Shown: positions 25,950 through 40,700, numbered from the stretch's first letter. The stretch is 64,000 bases of DNA from Harmothoe impar (GCA_947462335.1 OX381717.1:18219166-18283165), one strand, 5' to 3'. The notes: generated by a model not told the origin, from the sequence alone. Made by a program: numbers and translations.

Positions 25950-27087
25950 AGTATATACATTGTTACACTCCGCCTGGGTGTTTGGTATACTTGTTCTTAC
26001 TGTAGGTTATATATAACCTCCTCAAGAGGATATGTGTATAACCTCCTGAGGAGGTTATATGAACTAGGTCAAGTCAGAAAGGGGGTTATGAGAACCGTTT
26101 CTCTTTTAAAACCATGCTTGTATTGGGATTTGAACCCAGGAGCACAAACCCTCCAGCCTGCAGTCCTCTGTTCTAACAGGTAAGCCATCGGTGCAGACCT
26201 ATGTAAAGGACATCACATGAACAACTGGTTGGTTAAGTAATGTTTTATCGATGAATAAATCAAATCTAGGAATGGTCACAGCCTTTTGGTAAACTCACTA
26301 CCTTCTGACCCACAGGCTGAGCTGGTAACCACTGCACTACCAAGGCCTGCCTGTCAGGTGCATGAGAGGACATTTTACTTATGTTCCAAGAAGCAGGCCA
26401 GCACAGAGATTCCTGAAGGGAATATTTTAAGTGAACTATTCCATCTTTGTTATTGGGGCATTGTAATACATAACATTTTCTTGTACTACAATGGATAGAG
26501 GAAGGAGTTAGTGAAACATTTAGTTAAAAAAGGTAGCTCAGTAAAAGGGTGCCTCTGTCAGGACCGGAACCCACCATGTTCAGACTACATGTCGGCGGTG
26601 TTACCAACTGAGGTAGCAAGCCAGTCAACAATCTGTATAACTTATTATGCCTATGAATGAGATCAGTGTTGAATGTGGACGGGTGTGGGTTCTAACCCCA
26701 CAATATCTCATGGAATGGAATTTTGAAAAATCATTTAAATTTCTCGTTTAGAGATGGATATTGAGCTGGATGCTTTTGTCTAGGGGACTTATTGTATATG
26801 CCCAATACATGCTTATCTTGCATTGGGCAAAGAGCACTCTTGAGAGGTGTTAATGTTAATTATATATTTATTACCACAAACCACAAGTACTGAATGATGT
26901 TTCTCAATGTAATATAAATACCAAATAGCGTTCATGGGAATGCACAGCTATCATAACCTCATCTCAATACATAGTCATACAGAGTATCCAATGCAGTTAA
27001 GTCACACAGCAGTAGTCTCACAATCACTATTTCCATGTAGATCCTTGTCAGTCTATAGGACAATAATCCAAGTTCCTATCCTGTCAT
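25950..27087. other. No gene; degenerate tRNA-like modules
   Basis: On the minus strand, about 26108-26190 contains a GGGTTCAAATCCC B-box-like word. On the plus strand, about 26530-26590 starts GTAGCTCAGTAAAAGGGTG, like a tRNA A-box region. Neither folds into a convincing complete tRNA, so they are likely tRNA pseudogenes or SINE heads. Confidence 0.35.
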
Positions 27088-28225
27088 CCCAGCAAACAAA
27101 AAAACGTTTACATTACCAGGATTTAACGTTCGTAGAAGGTTTGCAAACATTTGCAAAAACGTCAATGGAACGTTTTTTTTTACGTAAAAACGTTGAAACT
27201 AAATAATGTTTTTATAACGTTACAGCCAAACGTTTGTATGTAACGTTATATGCACGTTTTTTTAACATCTTTCACATAAAAAACAAATCATAACTGAGGG
27301 TATGAACCCAGGTAACTAGTTAAACTTGTTTAAACGTTCTTTTAACGGCATTTAATAAGTGAAATAACGTTCCCAAAATGTTGATTACACTATACATTAC
27401 CTCATTACGTTTTATCCAAATGGACATACCCATTTAATACCAAATAAAAATATCCTGCACCACTGGGGATCGATCCACCAACCCTTGAATGTCCTTGCAT
27501 TGAGAGTCCCACGCTCTTCCACCTAAGCTAACCAGGCAATTAAGCTTATGAGGTAAATAGACTATAGAGAATGAAATAAGTGGAGTCGATTAAATGAGAT
27601 CCAGGGTAAGCAATGGCCTCTAGTATACATCCCACAAATGATTTTGGAAGAATAGGGACCTTTAGCAACCACGTAAAAGCTCATAAAATGCAGACGTAGC
27701 AGTGCTCAAGGCATAGGATACGTCTGGGTTATATGAGCTATGTCGAGTTTGCTGAAGGTCCATAATAGGGACCTTTAGTAAGCCCTATCCTTTAGCAAAT
27801 CCTAGCCTTTCAGCTATGTCTGCGTTTTATAAGCTTTTACATGGTTGCTAAAGGTCCCTAGTAGCAACCATGTAAAACTCATTAAGGCTTCTACATGACC
27901 CCCGACATGACCGGGTCAGCTCTTGTGGGAAAGTGAGCCTGGTTCTACCCTCAGCCTCATTAGCTCATGTGGGAGAGCCTGGGACAGCCAATCTAAAGGA
28001 CCTTGGTTCGATCCTCGGGGTGACTTTTAATGTACATGTTACTGCAATGCCATCTAAATCCTGTACTAACCTTTTGCAAACCCTTTGCAAACCTTTTACA
28101 AACGTTTTCTAACCGTTTGAAAAACGTTCTACAAAAACGTTTTGGTGTAACCTTTTCCAAACGTTTCCTTCCAAACCAGGTAGAAACGTTTGCAAACGTT
28201 TGGAAAACGTTTGTTGTTAGCTGGG
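27088..28225. mobile_element. Larger AACGTTT element with CCCAGC ends, carrying tRNA-like modules
   Basis: Left end CCCAGCAAACAAAAAAACGT; right end ACGTTTGTTGTTAGCTGGG is its imperfect inverse. Both subterminal zones are dense in AACGTTT. The middle (27400-28020) holds two tRNA-like blocks. A minus-strand one at about 27468-27540 has GTTAGCTTAGGTGG and a GGATCGATCCCC word. A plus-strand one is at 27966-28022. It has no transposase. It is probably a composite of a MITE with captured or inserted SINE-like sequence. Confidence 0.5.
27966..28022 (+). repeat. tRNA-like module (pseudogene or SINE head)
   Basis: Contains TAGCTCATGTGGGAGAGC (A-box-like) and GGTTCGATCCTCGGGG (B-box-like) at about the tRNA spacing. 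A clean acceptor stem is not visible, so a functional tRNA gene is not claimed. Confidence 0.4.
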
Positions 28226-28504
28226 ATGGTGACAAGTGTTGCCTTCAGTCTCACAGTACAGAGTGACTACATCCCTCCCATGAGTAGGAGGCTGACTGCC
28301 ATTTTATAGTCCTTCAGGCAATAACTCTTCCTTCCATATCCTGGAATGAGTAACATAGATCTTAAGCTGGGCCATTTCATTGTACTTCTACCAACCAGTA
28401 TTGGCCGGACTTGTAGGTGGGCACAAAAGTAATTGTACCAATTATTAGCAAAAAAAACATCTGGCACTATGGATCCAGAAAAACGTGCGTTTTCCAGTTG
28501 CGGG

Positions 28505-29371
28505 GCAACACTGGGTGCCGGACTTTCACCGTTATTTTTACGGTCACCGTTTTTTCCTAAGTCACCATTATGTTTACGGAACTGTCACCGCTATTTTTAA
28601 ACAAGAAATCTCCGTTATAAATTTTTTAAACAGTGATTCTCAGTACCGTTAAAAAACGGTGATTCACTGGCAACACTGGGTGCCGGACTTTCACCGTTAT
28701 TGTCACGGTCACAGTTTTTTCCAAAGTCACCGTCATTTCTACGGAACTGTGAATCACCGTTATTTTAACAGAATACAAAACATCACTGTATTCTGATTCA
28801 GTGCCTAAACAATAATTGTAATGGTATTTTGTGTAATTTAACTGATTTGTCCCAGTGTTATTCAGTTCATTTATCCCCCTATACCTAACTCCATGCTCAA
28901 TATGGTTCCAAACCCAATTTGGTTCCAATCAGCAATATCATCTTAGTGTCAAGACTTCAGACCTAATCATTAGGAATTAGTCTATGAAAGCCTTATAGAA
29001 TGCTTCATGACACTTTGTAATACCAGTCCATGAGCAGAAGTCACTCTAGGATGGCTACAGAGCAAACATTACAGCTGTATCTGTATATATATTTCTTATC
29101 ACCACAAAAATGGTGTTCCTAGCATCCAGGAAAATCTCTTCATGAACCAAACTGCCACCTGGTGTGATAAAACTGAAATCAATTAGCTTCACCGTAAAAT
29201 AAACTGTGTTTCACTGTAAAAATAAACGGTGTTTCACTGTATTGGATTACGGATATTCAAAGTTAAATTGATTGATTTTACATTGCCTCACCGTAATCAT
29301 ATGTTATGATGAATCACCGTTAAATTTTACACTGATTCTCCGTATATTCAACGGAATATTTTTACAGTGTA
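28505..29371. repeat. ACCGTTATTTTTACGGT repeat region
   Basis: Holds a direct duplication (about 28505-28600 and 28670-28760) starting AACACTGGGTGCCGGACTTT, with many ACCGTTATTTTTACGGT-like palindromes. A related block ends TTTTTACAGTGTA at about 29371, and another fragment is near 42235-42330. This is probably remains of one or more non-autonomous DNA transposons. Confidence 0.5.
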
Positions 29372-29787
29372 CCCTATAACCACTCCCTCAAATAATGGTT
29401 AAGCACATGTTATAATAGGTTATAGTATAGCACTATGCATACTTTATATGTCGTTGATGCCATTATTAAGTATTTATAAACATATTCGGCGGGGGATATT
29501 TTTTTTACCCATTCGGAGGGGGCTCTTTTTTTTACATATTCATTGGCCAAACGGCCGCCCCCCCTGCCATAAATAATGAAACCTCCCTTACCTTACAGTA
29601 ACCCATGTATTTTTCCATGACCATTACCTCTTTGCAATACAATCTTATGGCATTATCTATGTTTTGGTTGCAGAGTACGAAGGTGACACCAGCGTGATCT
29701 CGGCAAAAGGAAATAAAAAATAAAATGGCAGGTAAATGTCCCACCCATTCAGCTGTTTTGTGCCTGTATCTTAGTAACAGACAGAAA

Positions 29788-30001
29788 AATGTCGCGTATA
29801 AACTCTCGTATAAGCCGCACCCCGAGTTTCGGCCGATCCTATAAGCTGCACTGGCGATCTAATTATTATGGCTTTAATACTGTACTATAGTAGCAAAAAC
29901 TCCCGTATAAGCCGCACCCTGACTCTGGACCAATCCTTTTTAAGCTGCACTGACGATCTGACTCTCGTACTATCCGCGACTTCTACGTGAGAATTTACAG
30001 T
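29788..30001. repeat. Family A inverted repeat
   Basis: Repeated TATAAGCCGCACCC words with an ACGTGAGAATTTAC right end, just upstream of the first recognised exon of gene 1. Confidence 0.6.
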
Positions 30002-30185
30002 ATGAATAATAAATTGTTAAGCAAGCAATCAACGTACTGTACTTACTGTACTTACTATTATTCTCTAATATTTGCAAAATACTGAATATTTGCAAAAATA
30101 ACATCAAACACTCATTGATAGTCAATGATTAACCTGCTTGGGGAGACGGTCATGACAGTATATCATATTTTCTGTGTCTTTACAG

Positions 30186-30714
30186 GTGACATAACAGACC
30201 ATCATATTAGGAAAGTGGCAGAACTCATCGGTGATGAATGGCGTCCCCTTGGTGTAAAACTTGGCATACCATTCACGGAACTTAAGAACCTTGCCACACC
30301 AGCAACAGGAGGTCCTACTGAGTATGCAGCACGGGTAGGTGCCTATTCTATTATTTACATACAAAGATATTATGCTGCCTTTCACAATGTGTTGTGTTGA
30401 TTCTACACTTACTCTGATACATAACTCCCTTGCAGGATCAACATGTCATTGGCAAAATCAAATCCTCACACAAGTGAAATTATTATGAAGAAGTTAGTTT
30501 AATGTTACATATTCTAGTGTTATGTACACACATGATGAGCAAACTTATACCGACATTATTCGTTTATTTATTCATTTTGAACAGATGCTCAATGCATGGT
30601 ATCGGGAGAATGCGGACATGACAGTGTCCGAAGTGAGAGAAGCGGTAGTGAATGCCCTGAAGGAATCTCACCGAAATGATGTAGCTGCCGAAGTGAATGA
30701 AAAACTCCAAACAG
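30186..30714 (+). CDS. Gene 1 exons 1-2 seen: first DEATH domain
   Basis: Exon 30186-30334 (phase 1 to 0) begins GDITDHHIRKVAELIGDEW. Exon 30585-30714 (phase 0 to 1) holds the second half, with WYREN and the final helix. The pattern of a Trp after helix 1 (DEWRPLGVKLG), then a W-Y helix and a closing VNALKES helix, is typical of DEATH domains. The splice donors are GTAGGT and GTTAGA. Confidence 0.8.
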
Positions 30715-33700
30715 GTTAGAAAATAACCAATCCTTTATTTTGCTGCAAAGGCATTATCAATATACAGTTAAATCTTAATCGTTATTTACTTTCCTTTGTC
30801 TGTTATCAACTCGTGGTTACCACTCGTGGTTATCGTCATTCCAAAGAAACCAATGTAACTGTTGTTATTGACATGTGAAATAAAGGCTATTTAAACTCAA
30901 ACTCAAACTCATCATGGGATCACTGGGTAGTTCAGTGCTGAGGCAAAGGAAAAGACACAATAGAAGTCACATTCTGGCCTAAAAGTTGGGTTTTCGATCT
31001 TTACAAGATAGCAATTTCCCTCTGATACACCTGAAACACCATTGAATGTCCTATAGGATAACAGATTTAACAAGCATAATATGGCATACTGGGTACTGGG
31101 TACAGTGTCACCTGGTACAGTGCGTTTGCTCTGACAGAAACGCAAGTCATGAATATCTCAGCTGTTTATGCTCCGATCGGCTCAATTCTCATGAAAATTT
31201 GTCCCAGCGAAACTCTACCACTGTCATCAACCGATGGCAGACGCATCACATATGCATCACATACAGACACATGCAGCTCACAGCCACTTGCTTGCCCACA
31301 CCTACCTGCTTAATATCATACAATTTAATGAAATTCTAATAAACCAAGCAAAAATATCAAAAACAATATCGTAAGACACAACATGTATATCAACAGTTGA
31401 TTAAAGGTGATCTTGCTGCCACCCGAAGCAATAGTTAGAGTGGAGCAAGCACACTGAAAATGTGAACTTGTCTCCAGACGCGTCTAAGTGACTATCATAA
31501 AATAAACGAGTCAAAAGTTGTCTAACCTATCAGGTTACCATCCCACAAATAGAATCTGGAGCTGGCAATTGTCGGGTTTGGGCTGGCACATGCCAAGTGG
31601 GTCTTCTATCTCCAGCTAAAAGACCCACTTCCTTGTCACTTAGACAAGCTTTTGACTCGTTTATTTTATGATCGTCACTTTGAAGAGTCTGGAGACAAGT
31701 TTACTTTTTGAGTGCATGTGTTGGTGGGGTTTAAGGGTACCGTAAAACCCCAGCTATAGAACGACCCTGTTTATACACCAGACCACCAACTTGAGAAACA
31801 AGGAGTCGGCTTACAAAAGAGAGGTTTAAAACAAGTTCTCACTACAATCCTATACAGCAAATCATGGCCTATAAGCCGAACCCCCAGTATCAGAAAAATT
31901 GGCTTAAATGAAAGAAAGGAGTAAGATTATCTTATAGGCGGAGGTTAACGGGTATTTATTCTTTAAACATATGATTAATAGAAGCAGAGGTTGGTTTGCA
32001 CCTAGTAACTCTCTTATTGAATACTCCCTACAGAAAAGGACGTTCAGCAAGTATTCCAGGATATCTCTGGGAAGCTCACAAGAGACTGGAAAACTGTCGG
32101 ATTAAATATGGATATATCATTTCAAAAACTTGAAGCTGTATTAAAACCAGTTCATGAGGAGAATCTTAAACAGCAAATGCTCCAAATTTGGCAGGCAAGA
32201 ACAGCGAGGGAAAACCAGCGCGATCAACTTATCACTGCACTACAAGAGCTTTCCCGTGAAGATATTGTCGAAGCTATAGGTATGGACACCATCATGATAT
32301 ATCTATCAGAGGAAGTACCTGGTATATTGTAAGGTAGAGTTATGGTAGAGGTTTTTATTCATCAATATTATCAACTTGGAAAACTGTCTATGGCTGTGTC
32401 TCACAAACTTGGGCCAATGTTTTTGTCTCTGACCGGGTGCCATCATTAACCGGGTGCCATCATTAACCGGGTGCCATCTCTGACTGGGTGCCGTCTGACC
32501 GGTTTGGCATGATAATGTCAAAATAGGGTAGAAGGACATGTCATGTAAAGTATGGAAAAGGGAAATGCAATTCTAAATAATTGTAATCTTAATAACAAGT
32601 AGAAGAAACTATTTTATTTGTTATTTATATACTAAGTCATAATATCTGCATTAAACAGTGTTGAGGTTCTTTAGCTTCTTCTTTTTTAAATTGTTTATTC
32701 ATAACATCATTTTGATTTTCAGTTATTCATATGTGAGGGCTACCTCCTCTTAGTAATTACTATAAAGAGAATGGACTTCAAGAGAGGATGATTTATCAAT
32801 TGAATGTTTACAATTTTCCTGTTGACCAAATTAAAGTCATCAAAACCAGTGTACAAAGTAAAAATACCCAAACTCTCCTATTTCTCCCTGGGAATATGTA
32901 TTTATGCTATATGTTATGCCTTTAAAACTAATTTAATCGCGTGAACTAGATTTGAGCAGAAGCATGTAAATTATGCAATTGAGAGTAGAACAGGTCAATA
33001 TTTCTAAATTAGACAGATCTTGGAGGTTTTCAGGCAAATGGGGTTACATTCAAATTTAAAATCTAGTATGTTTCGATTCACATTAGTCTGCAAATTACTA
33101 TGCAAATTGGATCAAATACGTCAAATCTTATAATTACAAGACTGCGGGCATATGTGGGACTACATACAAATATACAATCTAGTGTATTTCAACATATAGG
33201 ATAATCTGCCTTGAAATTTGATATAGAATTTAGATCTTTTCAATTTAACCACAAATCACAATTCCATGTGCCTCCCATCTTGCAATGAAAAAGCACGCTA
33301 CAAAATATATATGCTGGGACCAAGTTAAATGCCTCTATCACAGACATGAACGACCATGCCTATTATATGCTTGATACAGGTCATCATCAGAGTCCCTACA
33401 AGCCACTGACGTTTCATGATATAAGGCAATTGCTGATCTACCACAAGCACAAATTCAACGACAGGTTTGGTGAGTGGATATCCTACTCTACACAAATAAA
33501 CTTATAGAAATGTAACTATTTCCAGAGCTGTTTTGATTACTGCGGATGAACGTATTCCTCATATCCAACTGAATTGAAATTTTAGTACAGATTTGTATAC
33601 CTTAGAAAAAGGCATGAATATTTTGTCATGCATGGAAACAGTTCAGGTTTTGCTACAGAGTAACCGCATTATAGGGAGTGCTCATTTTTTGACAACAGGG

Positions 33701-36700
33701 GGGGGGGGGGGGATTTGGCGGGGAATTGGGGGGGGGGGGGAATTTGGACCCCTTGACCGGGGGGGGGGTAAACAATTTAGACCCCTCTTGGGGGGTCGAA
33801 AAATTTCAACCTGTTTTGAGGGAAAAAAGCTTGCGCGTTACTATGCTACAAAGGGACGCGAATGCGCATGATTTTCGGCCTGCGGAGGGGGGGTTAAAAA
33901 ATTTCGAGCCCTCTAGGGGGAGGGTGAAAAGATTTCGCACTCTCCGCGCGAAATTTCACCACCCCTCTGTTGTTAAAAAATTAGCACTCCCTTATATGAC
34001 AGTAAATTAGCAATTTTGTACCATTAGGCCCGTGTTCACTAGGATATATAAGACTGTTTTGACGCCGAAAAACACGTTTTTCGGCGCCAAAATGTGTTTT
34101 TCAACATCAAAACAGTCTCATTCTAGTGGACACGGGCGTGTTGACGCTGAAGTGAAGGTGTCTCCCATTTTATGACTTACAAATACATGTGTCACCTTGT
34201 AGATCCATCTATGCCCGTCCTAGCTGAGCTAAGAAAAGTAAATATCATCAGATCAGATGCTGAGCTCAAGCTTCAAGTAAGCATAATTAACCAGTTGTGA
34301 AACTACTTAGAGAAAACAAGTAAATCTGTGACAGGTCCCATAGTATCAGATGTATTGGTGCCCTCAACTTGCCAATTCTCAGTATACCATTAAATTTCTA
34401 TGTATGGGAGAATCTACACTAAGAAGTCATATCCGACATAGTATTGTATATATCGAGGGTACAGTGGCCCGGGTCCTGTTTCTCCACAAAATTGCGGACC
34501 TCCGAAAATTTGTGGATGTCCATAAATATATTTATGGAGTTCCGCAAATATATATGGATGTCCGAAAATATATACGGACGTCCATACTTCAATGCTTAAG
34601 TACCAAAAAACGTATAGGCCTATATTTGCGGAGCTCCATAAATATATGGAGTACAGTGGCCCAGGAGGGTCAAAACTTTTTGTAAATTTTGAAATTGCAA
34701 ATTCACTTCAACTTGCAAAAAATCAACTTGAGTTGAAAGTGAAAACTCTAACTTCAACCATTAACTGTCACCTGTCAACGGTCAATTCAAGTAAAGCAAC
34801 TTGTGACTGCTATCTTTCAACACTACATCAAACCAAAAACAATGTAAATGTCAAAGTTGAAAGTGAAAACTCCAACTTCAGTCGCTTACTGTCAACTGTC
34901 AACTGTCAATTCAGCAACAACAGCTTGTGACAGGTATCTTTTAGCACTGTAGGTCACTCCATGTGTCCTATTGTATGCTGCAAAGGGTTGTGCAAAGGGT
35001 TCTGCCACTCTGTGTGTGACAGGTGTTATGCAAGTGTGTGACAAGTGTGTGACAAGTGTGTGACAAGTGTGTGACAAGTGTGTGACAAGTGTGACAAGCA
35101 TGTGACAAGTGTGTGAAAAGTGGTACACAAGTGTGTGACAAATATTATACATACATGTGTGACAAGTATATGAGAGCATGTGACAATGAAGTGACAAGCA
35201 TGTGATAAGGATGTGGCAAGCGTGAGGCAAGCATGTGACAAGTGTGTGCTAAGTGTGTGACAAGCATGCGACAAGTATGTGACAAGTATGTGACCAGTAT
35301 GTGAAAAGCATGTGACAAGTGTGACAAGCATGTGACAAGCATGTGACAAGCATGTAACAAGCATGAGACAAGTATGTGACAAGCATGTGACAAGCTTGTG
35401 ACAAGCATGTGACAAGCATATGGCAAGCATTGACACGCATGTAACAAGCATGTAACAAGCATGTGACAAGCATGTGACAAGCATGTGACAAGCATGTGAC
35501 AAGCGTGTGACGAGCATGTGACGAGCATGTGACGAGCATGTGACAGGTGTGTGACAAGCATGTGAAAAGCATGTGACAAGCATGAGACAAGCATGAGACA
35601 AGTATGTGACAAGCATGTGACAAGCTTGTGACAAGCATGTGACAAGCATGTGGCAAGCATGTGGCAAGCTTATGACAAGCATGTAACAAGCATGTGACAA
35701 GCATGTGACAAGCATGTGACAAGCATGTGACAAGCATGTGACAAGCATGTGACAAGCATGTGACAAGCATGTGACAAGCATGTGACAAGCATGTGACAAG
35801 CGTGTGACGAGCATGTGACAGGCATGTAACAAGCATGAGACAAGTATGTGACAAGCATGTGACAAGCAAGTGACAAGCATCAGACAAGTATGTGTCAAGC
35901 ATGTGAAAAGTGTGACAAGCATGTGACAAGTATGTGACAAGCATATGACAAGCATGTGGCAAGCATGTGACAAGCATGTGGCAAGCATGTGGCAAGTGTT
36001 GTATACTTCATGTCACATACTTGTCACATGCTTGTCACATGCTTGTCACATGCTTGTCACATGCTTGTCTCACACTTGTCACATTGTTGAACACTTGATA
36101 CATGCTTGTCTCCTGCTTGTCACATACTTGTCACATGCTTGTCACATGCTTTATACATGCTTGTCACTTCACATGCTCTTATATACTTGTCACACATGTA
36201 TGTATAATACTTGTCACACACTTGTGTACCACTTTTCACACACTTGTCACATGTTTTGCACACTCGTCACACACTTGTCACACACTTGTCACACACTTGT
36301 CACACATGCATGAAACATGTCACACACTGTGTGGCAGAACCCTTTGCACAACCCTTTGCGGTGTACCATAGGACACATGGAGTGACCTACAGTGCTAAAA
36401 GATACCTGTCACAAGCTGTTGTTGCTGAATTGACAGTTGACAGTTGACAGGAAGTGACTGAAGTTGGAGTTTTTACTTTCAACTTTGACATTTGCATTGT
36501 TTTTGGTTTGATGTAGTGTTGAAAGATAGCAGTCACAAGTTGCTTTACTTGAATTGACCGTTGACAGGTGACAGTAAATGGTTGAAGTTAGAGTTTTCAC
36601 TTTCAACTCAAGTTGATTTTTTGCAAGTTGAAGTGAATTTGCAATTTCAAAATTTACAAAAAGTGTTGACCCTCCTGGGCCACTGTAATGCAGAGTGTAT

Positions 36701-37636
36701 TTACGGACGTCCGCAAGTTTACAGACGTCCGCAAATTTGTGGAGAAACAGCATCCAGGAGGTTCAAAAAGTGAAATTTTATTTGGAGACACTGGTTGAGA
36801 GTTCGTCCCCTCTTGTGTTATGTGTATGCAGCAGTGAAATGGATTCAGACATATGCGACTTTTCTTTTAAAATTGCATGCCATAGAACTTGCTGTTTTAC
36901 ATATCTATATTGATTCTTTAAATTAACCATTAAAGGATGGCTGGAAGAGCACCATCCTAGACACTGTGGGTAGTAGAGGTGTTGGAGCATTCCTTGACTT
37001 CTGCCTGGTTCTTAGCCAGGTTGGGCAGGAACACTTGGTGACAGAGGTGTTCCGCCTCGACATGGATCACATCCACAGGCAGAAAGGTGAGTCACTCATG
37101 TATGATATAACAAAACTTTATCTGTGTTTCATAATCAACAAACAAGTATTATATATTCTAATGGACACGGGCCTAATGCTATGAAACACAGACGATACAT
37201 TTCAAAGGATTTGCAGGGGGGGGGGGGGGCAAAAGAGACAAATGAGGTGACCGAAATCATTTGAGAATTTGTATATATAATGATATCAATAGCAAGGTGA
37301 TGCACTAGAAAATAGAGAATCAGACAAAATAAGATAATTTACCCATCTTTTAATAATATGGGTTCACATAACCAGGGGTGCCCTTAATGAAATCTAATAC
37401 AATATGATAGATTCCTTCATTTTATGTAGATTTGGATTTCTCATATAGGATAAAACCCTGTTCTATTAAATTTGTTGTTCTTATAGCATCATTGAATCCA
37501 AGTGATCTTCCAATGTTGCCCGAACAAGCATCACCAATTTCGTATAGCGAAGCTGAGGTAAGTCAATTCTACAATATCAGTGAAACGCTGTAAGGGAGGT
37601 ATATTTTTTTTGAGTTTCCCACCCTCTAAAACATAA

Positions 37637-37711
<75 letters not shown>

Positions 37712-40700
37712 CTGTATCACACTTGGAAATCCAATAAGAAGTGTCTGATTGTCCTTTCCCAGGTACTCTATGTTTAGATGGCTGCCATCTTGGTTCTAGA
37801 AGGAGCTCAGGGTGCTTCTATCTCTTAAAATGTTCCCTGGGATGTCTAGATTCTGTGGTAGAAATTCTATTCCTTTATCACAAAATGAACAATACCCTTG
37901 ATATCTTAAGCTTAACTGCAACACTAAAGGTGGATTGGGGGAAGGAGGTGATTGGATGTACCGTAATATCTTTTTCTGTTGGCGCCTTTTAAATAAAATA
38001 AATTATGATTTAAGAAAGAAAATAGATATATAAACACAATAATAATCTACAAGTCTCGAGACACGTCACTTTTATCCTTAAACACTTGAAAGATAAACAC
38101 AATGATACACTAAATGATTGAGTTTCTAAACATGTTATGCTCCTAAACACATTGTTTTCTAAACACATTGATCTCCTAAACACAAACATTTCTAAGCACT
38201 GGGCTAAACATATTATTGGTCTAGACCTATTTAGGAACATATTGTGTGGACAAATAAGGGGCAGCATTGTGTTTAGGATTGTGTTTAGGCATATTTTTCT
38301 AGTTGTAATGTATCAACTTTAAAATAAGGTATGGTAGTATGGGTATCCTCTCTATATACATTGGTTGTATATTTTACTACTCAGATACATACACTGTAAA
38401 AACTGTGTTTAACTTTAAACACCAAAAAAGCTAAACATGTTTAATCTGTACACACTTAAGACATCTAAACACACTTTATGTATGTTAAACACATCATTTC
38501 TAAATGCCTAAACACCCAAGACATGCATGTGTTTAGACATTTAGAAAGTAAACACTTATGCAGATGGGTGTTTACTATTTAAACATACGTTTTCTTTGTG
38601 TTTAGCCTTTAAACATTATGTTTACTGCCTGTTCAGCATTTAAACAGTGAGGTGTTTAGATACCAAATAGTGCGTGGATCACCTTTTCTTTCCTATGCCA
38701 ATCATATTGTTATCATTATTCTGATTATCTTTATAGCAGCTTTTTATAACCTATTGAATTGCAATTCTAATACTTATGATCCCAACATAAGATTGGCCTT
38801 TTCCAAAGTGTTTCTCTACAGTTCAGAAAATCTGCAGAAATGATATAAGTACCCCAATTACAGGCAAAGTCAGAACCAGAAAAGTGGTAATTATGGTGTG
38901 TGATCCCCTGCCTATATTTGGGGCACAGTTTATAGTATTCTGCCTAAAACTGGATCATGGCTGTGTCTGTTTGTCATAATTAGTATACTTGTTTAAACAC
39001 TTAACATATACATTGTAACCATGTTCAATATTTTATCAGTTTAGACTTAAACATATTTAATCTAAACATCTAAACACTAGACCTAAACATGTTTAAGTGT
39101 TTAGATATTAAACACAATTTTATCCCACCAGGTGGCAGCTAAGTACATGGATGGACTTTCCCCACCCATCTCTAAGCTGATCCTTGAATAAACAAACAAA
39201 GAATGATATCATTTGAGTGATTCAAATATGGGAACATATGGCTTTTAATACGCAAAAAGTAGGTCTATGATTTCGGGTTTAGACTAATAGAAATAATGTG
39301 CAGAAAAGCTATAACCACTGGGGACACCTGTTCTGTGGGACATAAAAAAATATATAGCAATGTTCCCTCTATCATTCTGTTGTACACATTTCCCAGTTAC
39401 TTAGTATGGATGCTATGTAACATATGTGATGACACTCTATAAAAGTGTTATAAAATACTACTATTTTCAGGCTATCTGAATATAAGATGATAAATTGGAC
39501 CGATAATATATCCTAATATGCACATTACAATCACTGTAAACACATCAGCTTCACCTAAACACTATCTAACTAAACACCTACTATATCTAAATGCTATTCA
39601 TCTAAATGCCTAATAATTCTAAACACTACACATGTAAACACTCTACAGTTCTACACACCATTTATCTAAACCCTTCCTTGGTCTAAACTCTATACATGTA
39701 AACACCTACTAGATCTAAACACTTTGCACACTAAACACGTTTTATCTAAACATGTTTAGAAATTAAACATGTTTAGATGGAAAAAAGTGTTTAAAAATGT
39801 GGGACAAGATAGTGTTTAGAAAAGTGTTTAGCCACTAAACATGCGCATTTACAGCCTAAACACTGTTTTTACAGTGTAGTCATCAAATAATAGTCTTAAT
39901 TTGCGATTCAAGAGAAAATGCATTTTTTTCATTGCATTCGCCAGTTCATTTGTCATCTTTGTCACCATCAGAATTTAGTTATTTGATACACTTTCAATTA
40001 TCATACAATGGCTACTATTTCCTCTATCACTTTAAGATTGATGCTTCTCGTCTACTGACTGAAGAGAGGGAGATGCGAATCATGCAGAACATGCCGGAAC
40101 TGTTGGAGACCGTCAGAATGACTCCAATGCTCTGGGAAACTTTGTCGAGATATGAAGTCATCACAGAGGATGAAATTAGTAAAATCCGGGTAATTAGCAT
40201 TTATGTGATAATAACATCTCATAAGGGAATAGGTAATGATGAAATAGGGAGCTGGGTGTGATTTAGACTGGATAGAGGCATCATAGAAGGCTCAGAGAAT
40301 GCCTCCAGACATTTCCTGAGCCTTACGAGGACAACGATTAATGGCATAAGTTTAAAGCAGCATTCTCACGAAAAGTGTATATGTAGTTCTTCTAGTACTG
40401 TCCTAGTCTACTGATGGGTGGCGTGCGAGTTATGAGAGCCAGGCTTTAACAAGCCTTACACAGTTACATCATTGCATATCTTGCCTCTAACTTCTGATTT
40501 AATTGTAGAGATCTAGTACAACTTCACCATCCATGCAGATATATGAGCTACTGCATCATGTACTTAGGGGGACCAATGCAAGATATATCGGCTTATTGAG
40601 GGCCTTAGCTGACACTGGACAGAAACATATCGTTACCGAGATATTGAGAGAACCTCTTCCAGAATCAGTTCCTGCCCAGAAATCATCAGCTAAGGTTAGC

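Noticed and set aside
26100..28025. Functional tRNA genes
   Set aside because: B-box words are present but complete cloverleaves with acceptor stems are not visible.
30125..30185. In-frame ATG reading into the first DEATH exon
   Set aside because: Would translate the polypyrimidine tract before a good TTTACAG acceptor; phase 1 start suits an upstream exon better.
32280..32332. Terminal exon ending at the TAA at 32330-32332
   Set aside because: The GTATGG donor at 32280 gives a phase match to the next exon and continues into a full CARD.
35026..35995. Long minus-strand ORFs (up to 320 codons) encoding an 11-residue repeat
   Set aside because: They are the 11-bp minisatellite read in three frames; all frames are open because the unit has no stop. 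No start context or non-repeat domain.
34592..36753. Mirror-image ORFs at 34592-34930 and 36409-36753
   Set aside because: The same sequence in the two TIR arms of one foldback element, with no conserved domain.
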